Shown piece by piece: positions 1 to 11,700 of a stretch of DNA of 64,000 nt. Within the stretch, counting starts at the first letter, position 1, and every line of letters begins with the position of its first letter. The notes below the pieces were generated by a model, which saw only the letters and a program-made list of their open reading frames with translations, did no database searches and was not told the origin of the DNA. The stretch lies in contig NC_050104.1 in the NCBI RefSeq assembly GCF_902167145.1, positions 98,901,849 through 98,965,848 on the forward strand. The letters are read 5' to 3'. Source of the stretch: Zea mays (taxonomy: Eukaryota; Streptophyta; Magnoliopsida; Poales; Poaceae). The position numbers and the translations under genes were made by a program.

Positions 1-2
1 CC

Positions 3-347
3 ACCGCTGAGGCCGAGTATGTTGCCGCAGGACAGTGTTGCGCGCAACTACTCTGGATGAGGCAAACCCTCCGGGACTTTGGCTATAATCTGAGCAAAGT
101 CCCACTCCTATGTGATAATGAGAGTGCTATCCGCATGGCGGATAATCCTGTTGAACACAGCCACACAAAGCACATAGACATCCGACATCACTTTTTGAGA
201 GACCACCATCAAAAGGGAGATATCGAAGTGTTTCATGTTAGCTTCGAGAACCAGCTAGCTGATATCTTTACCAAGCCTTTAGATGAGCAGACCTTTTGCA
301 AGTTGCGTAGTGAGCTAAATGTCTTAGATTCGCGGAACTTGGATTGA
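3..347 (+). CDS. Ty1/copia RNase H, C-terminal part (5' truncated by window)
   Basis: This is the C-terminal part of the RNase H domain of a copia polyprotein, which removes the RNA strand during reverse transcription. The frame is open from the window edge to TGA at 345-347. It shows the family blocks TAEAEYVAAG, LLCDNESAIRMADNPVEH, HTKHIDIRHHF and ADIFTKPLDE in the usual order, and ends shortly after ADIFTKPLDE as copia pol does. No break is visible in this portion. The ATG at 57 is internal and not a true start. The same domain in element M (55893 onward and 24528-24684) is a close relative but broken. Confidence 0.9.
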   Translation, partial: TAEAEYVAAGQCCAQLLWMRQTLRDFGYNLSKVPLLCDNESAIRMADNPVEHSHTKHIDIRHHFLRDHHQKGDIEVFHVSFENQLADIFTKPLDEQTFCKLRSELNVLDSRNLD

Positions 348-1131
348 TTTATAGCATACGTGTTTTTATGCCTTGATCATGTTCCTTAAGCATATTGTTG
401 TTTATTTATGGTGCTCAAGTTGTACAAGCACTCCCCGGACCTCACAAGTCCTTTGCAAGTGATGCACACATCTAGGGGGATATGTGCTACAACTTGACCC
501 TTTGAGACTAACTGTTTGCTTGAGTTTTCCTAACTTAGTCCCAAAGGAGGTTTGAAAGGGAAAAAGTGGACTTGGACCATGCAAGACTTCCACTGCACTC
601 CGATGAAAGAGTAACTAATTCCAAGTTCATCCTTGTACTCTTCTTGCCTTTTTACTCTTAGTTGAAGATTTTGGTGAGGCAATGAGGTTAAATGGCCAAA
701 ATTGATCCCGTTTTGGTGCTTAATGCCAAAGGGGGAGAAAATAAGGCCAAAGCAAGAAATGGATCAGCTACCACTTGAGAATTTTGAAAATAGTAGAATA
801 GAGCTTTTGTTTTGTCAAAATACTCTTGTTTGCCTCTTATTGTCAAAAGTTGGTCTCTTGTGGGAGAAGGCTTAATTATGGGAAAAGGGGGAGTTTTTGA
901 ATCCTTGATCAATTTTTCATGAAATATCTCTCTTTATGTTTCAACAAGTGTGTTTGACTTAGAGATAGGAAATTGAGTTTGATTTGCAAAAACAAACCAA
1001 GTGGTGGCAAAGAATGATCCATATATGCCAAATTTGAATCAAAACAATTTTGAGTTCTTATTTGAATTGATTTTGCACTTGTTCTACTTGCTTTATGTTG
1101 TGTTGGCATAAATCACCAAAAAGGGGGAGAT
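348..1131 (+). other. Untranslated 3' region of element A with multiple polypurine tracts
   Basis: There is no credible gene here. The stretch lies between the pol stop and the 3' LTR. It contains repeated purine runs of the form AAAGGGGGAGA at 728-738 and 883-893, and just before the LTR at 1117-1130. The last is the likely primer for plus-strand DNA synthesis. Several polypurine copies in this region are a described feature of Sireviruses (from memory). Confidence 0.75.
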
Positions 1132-1365
1132 TGAAAGGGAAATGTGCCCTTGGGCCATTTCTAAGTATTTTGGTGGTTTAGTTTCCAACACAAGTGACTA
1201 AGTGTCAAATGGTGGACAAAGTACAAATCAAGTATAAAGGTATGTTTCTCAGACTTAGTACATTGTTTTAGAGACTAATGTATTGTGTCTAAGTGCTGGA
1301 AACAGGAAAAATCAAGTTGAAATTAAAGACGGCTTTGTTCAGCCAAAGTCAGCCTTGTCTGGGTG

Positions 1366-1676
1366 CATCGGACAGTGTCCGGTGCGCCAGGCTGGCTCAG
1401 GCGAACTTGCTGCTCTCGGGAAGTGATTAACGGTGTACGACTATAATTCACCGGACTGTCCGGTGTGCACCGGACTGTCCGGTGAGCCAACGGTCGGACG
1501 GGCCAACGGTCGACCGCGCGATCCGCGCGAGACACGTGGCCGAGCCAACGGTCGGAAGGGGGGCACCGGACTGTCCGGTGTGCACTGGACAGTGTCCGGT
1601 GCGCTAACGGCTCCAAAGCGCCAACGGTCGGCTTCGCCAAATAAGGAAGGAGATCCGCACCGGACAGTGTCCGGTG
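1366..1676. repeat. Cluster of CACCGGACTGTCCGGTG palindromes in the LTR
   Basis: At least six near-perfect palindromes lie upstream of the TATA box: 1366-1384, 1449-1465, 1468-1484, 1564-1580, 1583-1601 and 1658-1676. Two versions occur, with ACTGT or ACAGTGT at the centre. Clustered LTR palindromes of this kind are known in Sireviruses, where a regulatory role has been proposed (from memory). Their position 70-380 bp upstream of the TATA box fits upstream promoter elements. Confidence 0.85.
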
Positions 1677-1744
1677 CGCCAGGCGACAGAAGGCAAGAAT
1701 TGCCTTCCTGGAATGCACTCAACGGCTCCTAGCTGACTTGGGGC

Positions 1745-1752
1745 TATAAAAG
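1745..1752 (+). promoter_or_regulatory. TATA box of element A LTR
   Basis: TATAAAAG follows the palindrome cluster inside the LTR, where an RNA polymerase II promoter is expected. Transcription would start about 30 bp downstream. Confidence 0.7.
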
Positions 1753-2345
1753 GGACCCCTAGGCGCATGGAGGATAAAACCAAATTTTCTCTAAGCATTC
1801 CTAAGCACCAAGACTTCGATTCCGCGCATTTGATTCTTTGCGATAGCAATTAGAGCTCCATTTGAGTTGTGAACTCGCTGAGTTGTGTTGTGAGCTCTTG
1901 TTGCGACTGGTGTGCGTGTTGGTACTCTGATTTCGTGTCTTGTGTGTGTTGCTCATCCCTCCCTTACTCCGTGCTTCTTTGTGAACATCAAAGTGTAAGG
2001 GCGAGAGGCTCCAAGTTGTGGAGATTCCTCGCAAGCGGGATATAGTAAAGTGAAAGCAAAACACCGTGGTATTCAAGTTGGTCTTTGGACTGCTTGAAAG
2101 GGGTTGATTGCAACCCTCGTCCATTGGGATGCCACAACGTGGAGTAGGCAAGTGTTGGACTTGACCGAACCACGGGATAAACCACTGTGCCATTTCTGTG
2201 TTGATCTCTTTGTGGTTATCGTGTTGTGCAAGTTCTCCTCTCTAGCCATTTGGCTTATTCGTGCTAACTCCTAACCAAGTTTTGTGGATTAAGTTTCAAG
2301 TTTTTACAGGATCACCTATTCACCCCCCCCTCTAGGTGCTCTCAG

Positions 2346-5300
2346 GAGAAGACTGCTGGATTTATTGAGTCAATAGCAAAAGCAAATACAAAGAAGATAA
2401 CTAAAGAGATACTAGAAGGCTTGTCTGAAGATACTGATGATAGCGACAGCTATGATGTGGAACATAGAGGCGAAGACTCTGAAGATCGACCCTGGCGACC
2501 AAGTCATGCAGTCTTCGGGAAATCAACTATCAAACAGAGTCATCTTGATAATATGAGAGGAAGGTATTTTCGAGATATGTCTATTGTGAGGGCTGACGCA
2601 GACAGAGCTGTTCCTGCTCCCGAAGAAAACGAAGTTGTAATCTTCCAAAGCTTCTTCAAAGCTGGACTTCGGTTCCCGTTGAGCAGATTTGTGGTTGAAG
2701 TTTTAAAGACATACCAGATTTTCCTTCACCAGATTACTCCCGAAGCAATTATCAGAATGGGGATCTTTGTCTGGGCTGTGAGAAGTCAAGGTCTAGAGCC
2801 AAGTGCAAGATGCTTTTGTAGTATGCATGAACTTTCGTATGAGACGAAACCCTGGGGTAAAGAACAATATCATAACAACTTTGGTTGCTATAGCTTCGTT
2901 GCTCGCTCTGGCCAAGCTACCTAATGCCAACGTTTCAGAAGAGATGGCCCGGGGCCTGGATGGAGGAGTGGTTTTACGTGAAAAATGATTTGAAGGCAAG
3001 AGAAGACATTAAAGAAATCATCATGCGCCCCATCTGGTCCCGCTTCGGCCTCCGAAAGCCGAAGGTAGAAATTGATGAGGCAGCCGAAGCATGTCAAAGG
3101 GCCTTCAACACAGTTTGCTCTTTTATTGGGACAAGAGACTTAATTCAAGAGCATGTAGCCTACAGGATATGACCACTGATAGACAGCTGAGAAATGCCAA
3201 AAGAAACCATCACTAACCCTAGCGAAGGCGGCCTGGTTCGATTGAAGTACACCTTCAGATTTGGAGACCAGTTTGTCGAACCAGATGATGACTGGCTGAA
3301 GTGCGTTGAAAACACTAGCGATGAGCTGCTTGGAGCGTATTCCAAGTCCGAAGATAATGCACTATCTGCGGCCTTCGGGAGCCGAAAAAAGAAAAGATTA
3401 AATAGGGTTTTTGATGCTATTGGATTTGTGTACCCTGACTATCGCTACCCGCCACGGGGGCAGAAAAGAAAGGGTGTAACCTCTGGAAGGGTTGCCGCTT
3501 TGGCTGCTCCAAGCGAGCCTGCGCCAAAGAGCAAAAAGTTGAAAGTCCTTACCCACCGGCCCCGCTATATTGAAGCGGCCATAGTGCCTGAGTTTAGCAG
3601 GGAAACTTCTTCAGCTATTGAAGCAAAAGGATCTGCTCCACCTACGCAAAAGATTGAAGAGCCGGCTGCAATGCCGAAGGCACCTTCGGCCAAGTTAGCT
3701 GAGCCAAAGACTGATAAAATTGAGGAGCCACGAATCGAAGGGACAAAAACATTAGAAGTTTTAAGCCCTTCGGTAGAAGTGGCGGTGCCAAAGGCACAAA
3801 AAGGTCTTATGGCGACTCCCAAAAGAAAAAAGATGGCAAGTGTTCTAGATGTGCTAGAGTTAGTAAAGGCTTCATGTTCTATTCCTTCAGGGAAAATTGC
3901 TGAGTCCTCAAAAATACAAACCGAAGCTGAAGCAAAACCGGCCGAAGTTGAAGCTGCGGTGAGCCAGGCCAGCGTCGAAGTTGGGCCTTCAGAGCCTACT
4001 GATAAACAACCTTCGGGATTTGAAGAGAAGGCAGCAGAGGAAGAGGCTATAGAACAGAGTTTGCCTGAGAAAACTCCCGCGCCTGCTCCCGAAGCTTTAA
4101 AAGAAAATATTGAATATATCATCTGTCATGCTTCGGGAAAGAAACTCTCTAAAGAAGAAGAACGAGAAGCTCAACACTATGCCCAGAAGCTGAAATATCC
4201 AAAGGGGGCATTAGTGTTCAACGACAGCGGAGAAGAGGATTTCTTGTACTGTCTCCTAGACAGCAAGGAGATCTGTCTGCCGGGAGATGAGCAGAAGCTT
4301 CGGATTCCCAACATTAGAAGACGGGCTTTCAGTACTGTCGAAGGATGAATTGGCCGACAGTTTGGCATATAATAGTGTGAAGGTGTGAAAATCAATTTTT
4401 GTACTTAAAAACGAATTTTTTTATTTGTTTATGCTTAATACTATGCTCCTTGTGCAAGGCTTGATCCTTAGCAATGCCCTCAGGGCACAGAAAAATATCA
4501 AAGACGAAGGATGCACTATAGCCCTGAACAACCTTCGTTCGGAAGTAATTGAACTAAGGAATGAAGGTCTTGAAAAAGATAAAATATTAATTTCATTGGT
4601 GAGCAAAATAAAAGAAGACGAGGCTAGTTCCAAAGCACAAGCTGAGGCCCAGAAAAATGAAATTGAAGACCTTCAGAAACAGCTAACCGAGACCAAATTA
4701 AAATGCGCTGTTGCCGAAGCTGATCGAGATGCCAGTGAGTACTGGAAATATTATTTTGAAAAAACAGTTGCAGAAATTCGCGCATCAAAAGAAAGATGCT
4801 TTGAGAAATCTGTGGAATGCGTTAAAAAGATAAAAACTAGCTTCGCCAACGTTGGCGCGTACTCAAGCGAAGATAACTTCATACGGGGCGACCCTGAAGG
4901 AGTAATCGAGTGGATCAGCGGTGAGGTCGAAGCCTTTGAAGAGATTTTGAGTGACCGCGGGGACGTCTGTGCCTTCTCTGGCGTGAGGGGAGTTGCAGCT
5001 ATTTTGGAGAAGGCAGGGTGCGAACATGTTAAAACTTTGGCCCAGGTCGAAGCTGCCTTCTCTATCGACAATACGAAGGACCCCTCGGCCGAAGCAAGCT
5101 CAATAGGCGGAATTTTTTTACTGATATCTGGGAAAATGGTGGCCGAGGGATGGCCCATGAAATAATGAAGAAGAGCGAAAAAGATATTCATGACGCTCGA
5201 GAAGCAACAAAAGAAGCTGAAAGAGCTGCGGAACTCAAAAGACGAATAGGTATCACTTAATGGCTTTTAGCTTTGTTGTTTATTTTTGTGACTTCGAACT

Positions 5301-5475
5301 AATTTATGTCTTCTACCGCAGCTGAACTATCCCCTCCCCCAGAGCCATTTGACCCACTGGCCGACCCAGAGACAAGGAAAACAATAGAAATTATTAATAT
5401 GGCCGAAGCTATTGTAGATGAAGTTGTTACTAAGCTGCTAACCGAAGCTGCAGAAAAAGTTCTGAAGGAAGAGTA
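2346..5475 (+). pseudogene. Antisense passenger gene of element B (broken, 5' truncated)
   Basis: This is the diverged relative of the passenger genes in C (16003-18909) and D (40630-43691). Exon 1 lacks its start because A is inserted at 2345. It holds the recognisable block with AGLRFPL and LHQITPEA (about 2630-2790), resembling Pfam PF04195, then a low-complexity Ala/Glu/Pro-rich stretch. Exon 1 has a frameshift near 2915-2925, in-frame TGA at 3170 and 3188, and a shift near 4320-4335. An intron is inferred from 4383 to about 4457; the acceptor reads CAA where relatives have CAG, so it may be damaged. Exon 2 (about 4458-5249) encodes a coiled coil and is shifted in a seven-T run at about 5111. 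A second intron (5250-5321, GT-AG) leads to a last exon ending in TAG at 5473, longer than in C or D. The biochemical function is unknown. Confidence 0.75.
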
Positions 5476-6509
5476 GCTATTGTAAAAACATTTTCTAGAA
5501 TGTTAATGAAACATTTGCTAAACTATATTTGTAATATTCAATGCTTATGGATTTGAATGTAATATATGAGTGGTTTGTCATTCAGTTCTTTGCGATGCAT
5601 GAAACTTTTTATACATACCGTTTTTGAGCCTGCGGCGAAAAAACACCTTCCCTTCTTTTCATGCTTCGTAAAGAAGAGCTTTTATGCTTCGTAAAAATCA
5701 TCCATACTTTGTAAAACATCAATGCTTCGTAAATAATAAATCCTTTTTTCCGCATCAGAACTGATGAAGCTATGATTCTCAGCTTACTTTGTGCCTTGGC
5801 ATCTTTTCATTTTTTGTAAAACATTGCCCGAAGATCGGCCTCATTTTCAATTGATGTCATTGATGTGATATGATATATGATGTGATGCTATGTGATATGA
5901 TGCGATGATATGATGCAAAGAATGATGCTAATGTATCGTGCCAATAAATGCTCAAACACACACATCCGAAGCTTCATCCACAACCTTCATTCCCTAAGGA
6001 ATGACTGAAATCTCTTTGCCGTTTATTTTTCGGCTGCCTTGTTTATTTTTTGGTGTAAGTTTTGCATTCTCTAAGGAACGTCTTTTGAACTTCTTCGCCT
6101 TCTATTTCGGCGGTATTCGCGTTGACTTTTCGTGCTTCGCCTTATATTTCGGCGGTATTTGGCTCTGCATTCCCTAAGGAACGACTTTTGAGCAGAAAAC
6201 TTACGTTGCGCTCCCTTAGGAACGACTTTTTGAAGCTTCAACAAACTTACACTGTGCTCTTTAAGAACGACTTTTTGTAGCTTCGGTGAAATTTTTAATG
6301 CGATTTTTAGCTCTGCATTCTTGAAGGAATATTTCTTTGTAGCTTCGGCATTCTCGTAAGTCTGTGATGAAGGTATATTTCATTTTGACATAAACGAAGC
6401 TAGTACAGAGAATTAAAAAAATAGCAAGAAGACTAGGTTTACATTGATTGTTCCTTATTAAAAAGAAAACGACAATGAATGTAAAACTGTGCCAATGGTA
6501 GGATATCTC
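5476..6509. other. Untranslated region between passenger gene and gag in element B
   Basis: I see no gene. The stretch is AT-rich with scattered CTTCG words. It contains degenerate copies of a motif like GCATTCCCTAAGGAACGAC (around 5990-6300), the same motif that forms ordered tandem repeats in elements C and D. It probably serves as the shared 3' ends of gag transcripts (from the right) and passenger transcripts (from the left). Confidence 0.6.
5858..5930. repeat. Imperfect TGATATGATG simple repeat
   Basis: Repeated GATATGAT/GATGTGAT words make a short AT/GA-rich microsatellite-like tract just downstream of the passenger gene. Shorter, related TGATG tracts lie at the same place in C (about 19250-19330) and D (about 43975-44045), so it is an inherited part of the family. 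Confidence 0.6.
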
Positions 6510-8039
6510 TCAATATATGTGTTTTGATTCTGGCACTGTGCTGTTAACTGTGCGAGCTTCGGACCCCTTCCTGAAATCTCGCTGCTGATGGGTCTGTTGG
6601 CTCCCTTCTGGCTGCTGACCTCGTGAGTAGGCAGGCTGTAGTGGCGGCGGAGGTGGAAGCTGTGGCCAAGAAACTTGCGACTGACTAGCCGAAGCAACAG
6701 AAGCTGCAGAATGATTACCCACATATTCTGGTATGTAGGGTGAATGACACGAAGCAGTGTGCAGGACCTGCTTCGGCTGATTTTTCTGGGCTTCGGCTTC
6801 TGCAATTTCTTTTTGCTTTTGGATGGTGATTTGACACATTCTTGTATTGTGGCCCTTGTCTTCACCACAAAATAGGCAGTAGATCTTCCTGGGCTGGTCC
6901 CCATATCTTCCTCCAAAGCCCCTGGCGCCTCTACCTCTTGGAGCTGGCGACCGGAAAGAGCTTTGTTGTTGTCCCGAAGCTTGCGAAGAATACTGCAGTC
7001 TCTGCTGTTGACTTCCTCTGTCATCACTCTGGATGGAGTTGTGAATTGACCTGACGTGCCTCGGGTGGATTCTTCCTCCGAAGCCCCTGGTCATTTCAGA
7101 GAACCTGTATGCTTCCTCCCTTCTTTGGCGGAAGTCATTGTCAGCCTGGATGTATTCATCCATCTTCTGAAGCAGCTTCTCCAGAGTCTATGGGGGCTTT
7201 CTAGCAAAATACTGAGCAGTAGGTCCTAGACGAAGCCCCTTGATCATGGCCTCAATGACAATTTCATTGGGCACTGTAGGCGCTTGTGCTCTAAGACGCA
7301 AGAACCTTCGAACGTATGCCTGAAGGTACTCCTCATGATCTTGCATGCATTGAAACAAGGCCTGAGCTGTGACTGGCTTCGTCTGAAAGCCTTGGAAACT
7401 TGTCACCAGCATATCCTTGAGCTTCTACCACGAAGTAATGGTCCCTGTCCGAAGAGAAGAATACCATGTTTGGGCCACATTCCGAATTGCCATGACGAAG
7501 GACTTGGCCATGACAGCTGCATTCCCTCCATATGAAGATATAATTGCTTCATAACTCATCAAAAACTGCTTCGGGTCTGAATGCCCATCATACATGGGAA
7601 GCTGAGGTGGCTTGTACGATGAGGGCCATGGGATAGCCTGTAGTTCTGCTGCCAAGGGAGAAGCATCATCAAAAGTAAAGGTATCATGATTAAAATCATC
7701 ATACCATCCATCGTCGTTGAACAAGCCTTCTTGATGAAGCTCCCTGTGTTGAGGCCTTCGATCTTGTTCGTCTTGAACAAGATGGCGTACTTCTTCAGTG
7801 GCTTCGTCGATCTGCCTTTAAAGATCAGCCAGTCGGGCCATCTTCTCCTTCTTCCTTTGCACTTGCTGGTGAATTATCTCCATGTTTCTGATTTCTTGGT
7901 CCAACTCCTCCTCCTGGAGTGTTGGACTAGTGGCCTTCCTCTTCTGGCTTCGGGCCTCTCGAAGAGAAAGGGTCTCCGGGTTCGGGTCTAGTGGCTGTAG
8001 TGCGGCAGCCTCTGGCGCTGAAGCTTTCTTCGGTGGCAT
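6510..8039 (-). pseudogene. gag of element B (three in-frame stops)
   Basis: This is the structural capsid/nucleocapsid polyprotein of a Ty3/gypsy element of about 510 codons. The start is the ATG at 8039 (MPPKKASAPEA), about 60 bp inside the element. A coiled-coil-like segment comes first, then the capsid region (PQLPMYDGHSDPKQFLMSYE near 7620-7560; AYVRRFLRLRAQAPTVPNE near 7310-7260). A zinc knuckle CLFCGEDKGHNTRMC (CX2CX5HX4C, one residue longer than the usual CX2CX4HX4C) lies near 6880-6840, followed by a Gln/Pro-rich tail. All blocks are in one frame, interrupted by TAA at 7818-7820, TAG at 7425-7427 (in a position expected to be Trp) and TAG at 7188-7190. The gene stops at 6510 with no pol behind it. 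The zinc knuckle and capsid blocks make gag secure. Confidence 0.85.
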
Positions 8040-8081
8040 GACAAAGGTCAGTGTTTGCCGAAGGTGGTCGAGAAAAGGTTC

Positions 8082-8099
8082 ACCGGAGGTGGGCGCCAA
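8082..8099 (-). promoter_or_regulatory. Primer-binding site of element B
   Basis: Directly inside the 5' LTR the minus strand reads TTGGCGCCCACCTCCGG, where a tRNA 3' end would anneal to start reverse transcription. The same word is next to the right LTRs of C (23845-23862) and D (48525-48542), showing that these elements share the primer site. I did not assign the tRNA. Confidence 0.75.
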
Positions 8100-8768
8100 T
8101 GTTGGGGACTTGTTCTCAAATATTATGAATTAAGAACAAGGCAACACAAGATATTAAATGTTAATGCCCTTCGTCCTTCGAAACATTATTCCCCTCAGGA
8201 TATAATGATCTTCAGACGAAGGTTATGAAGGACATACCTTCATAATTACAACATATATAGATAAAAGAAGAAGCATATGAAATATAAGAGACAACATAAA
8301 CAATCATATGACGTTGTTAATTCATTCTTATTATATCACCATGGAAAGGTAGGAACAATATTGAATTACAAAAGTACCTTCGGCTTAACAGAAGGCAAAA
8401 GTACAATTGTGATGCAAAAGCAAGTATCAATCAGCGTGAACAGTACGGGGGCACTGTTCACCTATTTATAGGCACAGGACACAGCCTATGAGAGATTACA
8501 ATTATGCCCTTTACATTTGCTATTGACTTATAGAAAAATCTATGAGGACTGAACAGCCTTTTCCCTTTTAAGCCGGTTCCCTTTTCTGCGATTTAGCCGA
8601 AGCTCCCTTCCGCACAGCTTCGGAGCGATGGCAACCTTCGTCACGATCAAGCTCCTCATTGTGTCTGCTTTTACCATGAATCCGAAGATACCTGTCCATA
8701 AATCATACTTGGGAAACATTGTTAAATTACATTTTTTGAGGACCTTCGGAGGACGAAGGCCCCCAACA
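8100..8768 (-). repeat. 5' LTR of element B (669 bp)
   Basis: On plus it runs from TGTTGGGGACTTGTTCTC to GGCCCCCAACA; the termini are TGTTGG...CCAACA. It is homologous to the 623-bp LTR of D and to the F end at 63758. Repeated CTTCG/CGAAG words are typical of the family. Confidence 0.9.
8462..8471 (-). promoter_or_regulatory. TATA box of element B LTR
   Basis: Plus strand CTATTTATAG is the same read from either strand around TATAAATAG. On the minus strand it lies in the LTR with a CACAGGCTGTGTCC-type block just upstream. The same box is kept in the LTRs of C (23966-23975) and D (48918-48927), supporting use as the LTR core promoter. Confidence 0.65.
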
Positions 8769-11700
8769 ATTACTAATCATCATCATAAAAGTAATCAAAG
8801 TTCTTCTAATCAAAGAGGATCCCAAGGCTGGTCATAACCATGAGCACGACTGATATACCAGTTTCTAACACTCTGCAGAGGTCGCACACTTTACCCACAA
8901 GCCGTGATTCCCATTCTGCCTGGGGTTCTAGCCTCCCCATTGATCACTACCAAGGTGACCTAGCAGGGTCTCACTATGTAGCCTTTACAAAGATTTCCCA
9001 GAGGTCATAGTCGTTTGTTAGGTTTCTCCTGTTTGATAAACACAGTACATATCTCCAAAGGAAGGGTGACTAACAAAACCAAATCAAAGAATCTCTGCAA
9101 CCAGCCTCGGCAGAGCAAGTACGGTGCCCGGACCCCATTGACGTCCCTATGACAAAGCCAACTACTCCTCTGGTTCCTCTAATTAATCAGCTAAGGGCGT
9201 CCCATTCCACCCTCATGGTTGCACTGTTATCCCGGGTTGTAACTCCCCAAACAGGTCCTTACGGAGAGGTACTCAGGAAACATCCGGAGCCCCCTAAAGT
9301 ATTCACAAGAACCTCATCGGGATAACATCATCGTATCATAAATAATCACATCATGTTCATTGATTAAGTTAAAGCAATAGCATAAACTAACCATGATTAA
9401 CCCAAAAAGGTAAGCAAGGGTAAGGTAAATACAGACTAGTCAATCCTTAAGTTTCAATAATGTAATGCAGGACAGTGAATTATAAAGTAAAGGAGGACAT
9501 GATAGGTCTGAGGACACTTGCCTTCACCAGGTTGTTGCTCAGAGGGATCTTCGACAACACACTCAGGAATCACGAGCTGCTCGTTGTCTAAATAAAGCGA
9601 TCATACATTCAATACATTTGGAAAGTACAAATGAACATCACATCAAGCATATACCAACACTGGAAAACATCTCAAAAGTTATAGTATTAAACAAAAGAGA
9701 ATGAGATCAACTTATAAAATGAACTAATCTTAATTAGGAGTTTATTACTCTCTAAGTGTTTGGAACATATCTCAAAAGGGTAAAGTAGTAATTTAAACAA
9801 AGGAAGATATTAAATTATAAGATGTACTAATCTCATTTAGGAATTGATTATTCTTTAAGTGTGGTTCACAATTACATAACCTAATTCTATTCATTTTATT
9901 GAGACCTAAAAGTTAAACCAAAGATAAATTCATGAAATACATATCACTAATCTCACAAGATTAAATATACTTTACTTCTAGGGCTTTCATTTTATTTATT
10001 TCATTAAATGAATAAATTAACATATACATTAATCTTGTATTTTAGGTGTAAAATTAAAGTGTACAGACTATAAATTAACATAATTTATTTGGATAGAGAA
10101 TAATCTTATGAACATTTTGCAATTTGAACCACTAAATTTGGAGTTCATATGAAAAAGATATGAAATAAACAAGTTTTGAAGTTTGAAATATGAAATTAGG
10201 GCTAATTATGTGATTAAACAAAAACACAGGGGGCTATTTAAAATAAACCAGAGGCCTGCGCGCTAAAACAGAGGACGGCGGGTTGATTACCTAAAACCCA
10301 AGGGTCTCTTAAGTAAAACTTACACGTGAATGGGTACGGGGTAAGCTCGGCCATCAGATCAGAGATCAATGGCCAGGATTAGATCAGGCAGGCGCGACTG
10401 ACAGGCGTGGACGGGGCATCAATGAGCCAGGGCGGGCTGACCGGCCAGGCCCAGGGGCAGGGGCGCAGGTGAGGGGAGAGGGGAGAGCGGCTGAGTCTAG
10501 ATCGGAGGGCTATGATCAGATCCGCACTGATGAAACCTAAACCGCCAGATCTCGGACGGACGCCCGAGATCTAACGGCAGGGGCCCGGACCTAAACGCGG
10601 TGGCAATGCTCGGTCCCGCGGCAAGGGCTCACCGGAGACGAGGGGACCGGCCACGGCAGGGCTCCTGAGGCTTGGGAAATGGCTCGGGTGTGCTCCAGGC
10701 GGTCTGGCGGACTCGACTATGGCCATCATGCTGGCGCAGGAGCACCAGAGGGCGCTGCACACGGTGAGGCAGGCTAACTGCGGCACGGATCAACTCCGAT
10801 GAGGAATCACACGGGCAAAAGGGCAGTAACTGCCGAATTAAGGGCGCAGGCAGGTTGCTCACCTCGAGTGCGAACTCCGGGGGACTTGGAGGACGACAGG
10901 GGTGCGATGGAGCTTCGGATCGACGGCGGTGGGGCTCCGGCTATGCAAGAACTGCTCTGATGAGCGCGGGCCGGGCAAACCAGAGAGGGGGAGGGCACAT
11001 CGAAGGGTGTCCCGAGCAGCTAACGGTGAGGCGGAACTCACCGAGGCAAAGGAGTAGGCGCGGGCGCGACGACGGTGGGCGATGGCGGAGCTCTCTGGTC
11101 GCGCGCGCAGAGCGAGAGAGAGGGCGGGCGGGGGGGGGGGGGCTCGGCTGAGGGCGCAAGTGAGCGAGGGGAGGTGGGCGAGCAGGGCGCGGGTCTCAAA
11201 ATGGGCGCAGACGCGAGGACATGGCTGAAGAACGCGCGGACGTGGGCACGTCCACGGTGGGGGATCATGGGCGGAAGGTTGGGGACGAGCTGACAGGTGG
11301 GGTCGGCGGGACAGAGAGAGAAGCGGGCGCGCGCGAGAGGGATGGCGCCGACAAGCCTGGCCCACGGGGCAGCGAGAAAGAGAGGGCACGCGGGTTGGCG
11401 CCGACAGGCGGGGCCCGCCTATCAGGCACCGAGGGCGCGCGGGGGGGGGGGGGGGGGGGTTGGGCTTAGTGGGCTGAATTGGGTTTTCTATTTTCTAGGG
11501 AATTTCTAATTGCTTTTCTATTTATTTTCTCTAGGGTTTTCAATTCAAATTCAAATCAAGTTTCAAATTCAAACCAAATCAAATATGTGCAACAATTCAA
11601 AGAATATTTAGGCTCAATATAATGCAACATTTCATGAATCATATGTTTTGGGCAAAATAAAATAAATAATCCTTCACTAATTAAACTAACCCTAATCAAA

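Larger units (their letters stand above)
1..2344 (+). mobile_element. Element A: 3' end of a Ty1/copia Sirevirus
   Basis: This is the 3' part of a plus-strand Ty1/copia element. In order it holds the end of RNase H, an untranslated 3' region with repeated polypurine motifs, and a full 3' LTR. The rest lies left of the window. The LTR starts TGAAAGGGAAATG and ends GGTGCTCTCA, as in maize Sireviruses (from memory). It interrupts exon 1 of the passenger gene of element B, so it is the youngest layer of the chain M>L>K>B>A. Its target duplication should begin GGAGA at 2345 but the left copy is outside the window. Confidence 0.88.
1132..2344 (+). repeat. 3' LTR of element A (1213 bp)
   Basis: It starts TGAAAGGGAAATG directly after the polypurine tract and ends CTCTAGGTGCTCTCA, with TG...CA termini. 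It holds a cluster of CCGGACTGTCCGG-type palindromes at 1366-1676 followed by a TATA box at 1745. The last ~50 bp include a C-rich run. The open frames on both strands between 1323 and 1849 arise from the palindromes and are not genes. Confidence 0.88.
2345..8768 (-). mobile_element. Element B: CTTCG-family (Tat-type) Ty3/gypsy, gag only
   Basis: This is a minus-strand element cut at its left side by element A. Read on its own strand it has a 5' LTR (8100-8768), a primer-binding site, a gag gene (8039 down to 6510), an untranslated region and then the antisense passenger gene (2346-5475 on plus). No protease, reverse transcriptase or integrase is present between gag and the untranslated region. 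LTR start, primer-binding site and passenger gene match elements C, D and F, so it is the same broad family (resembling maize xilon-diguus or Grande, from memory). The right flank begins ATTAC; the left copy of the duplication is not in the window. Confidence 0.85.

Noticed and set aside
1366..1676. CRISPR-like regularly repeated palindromes
   Set aside because: Spacing is irregular (0 to about 80 bp), the context is a plant LTR, and the repeats are promoter-proximal palindromes.
3565..4122. 185-codon minus-strand frame within B
   Set aside because: Mirror of the Glu/Ala/Lys-rich passenger exon; Ser/Ala/Phe-rich translation is typical of the complement of such a stretch.
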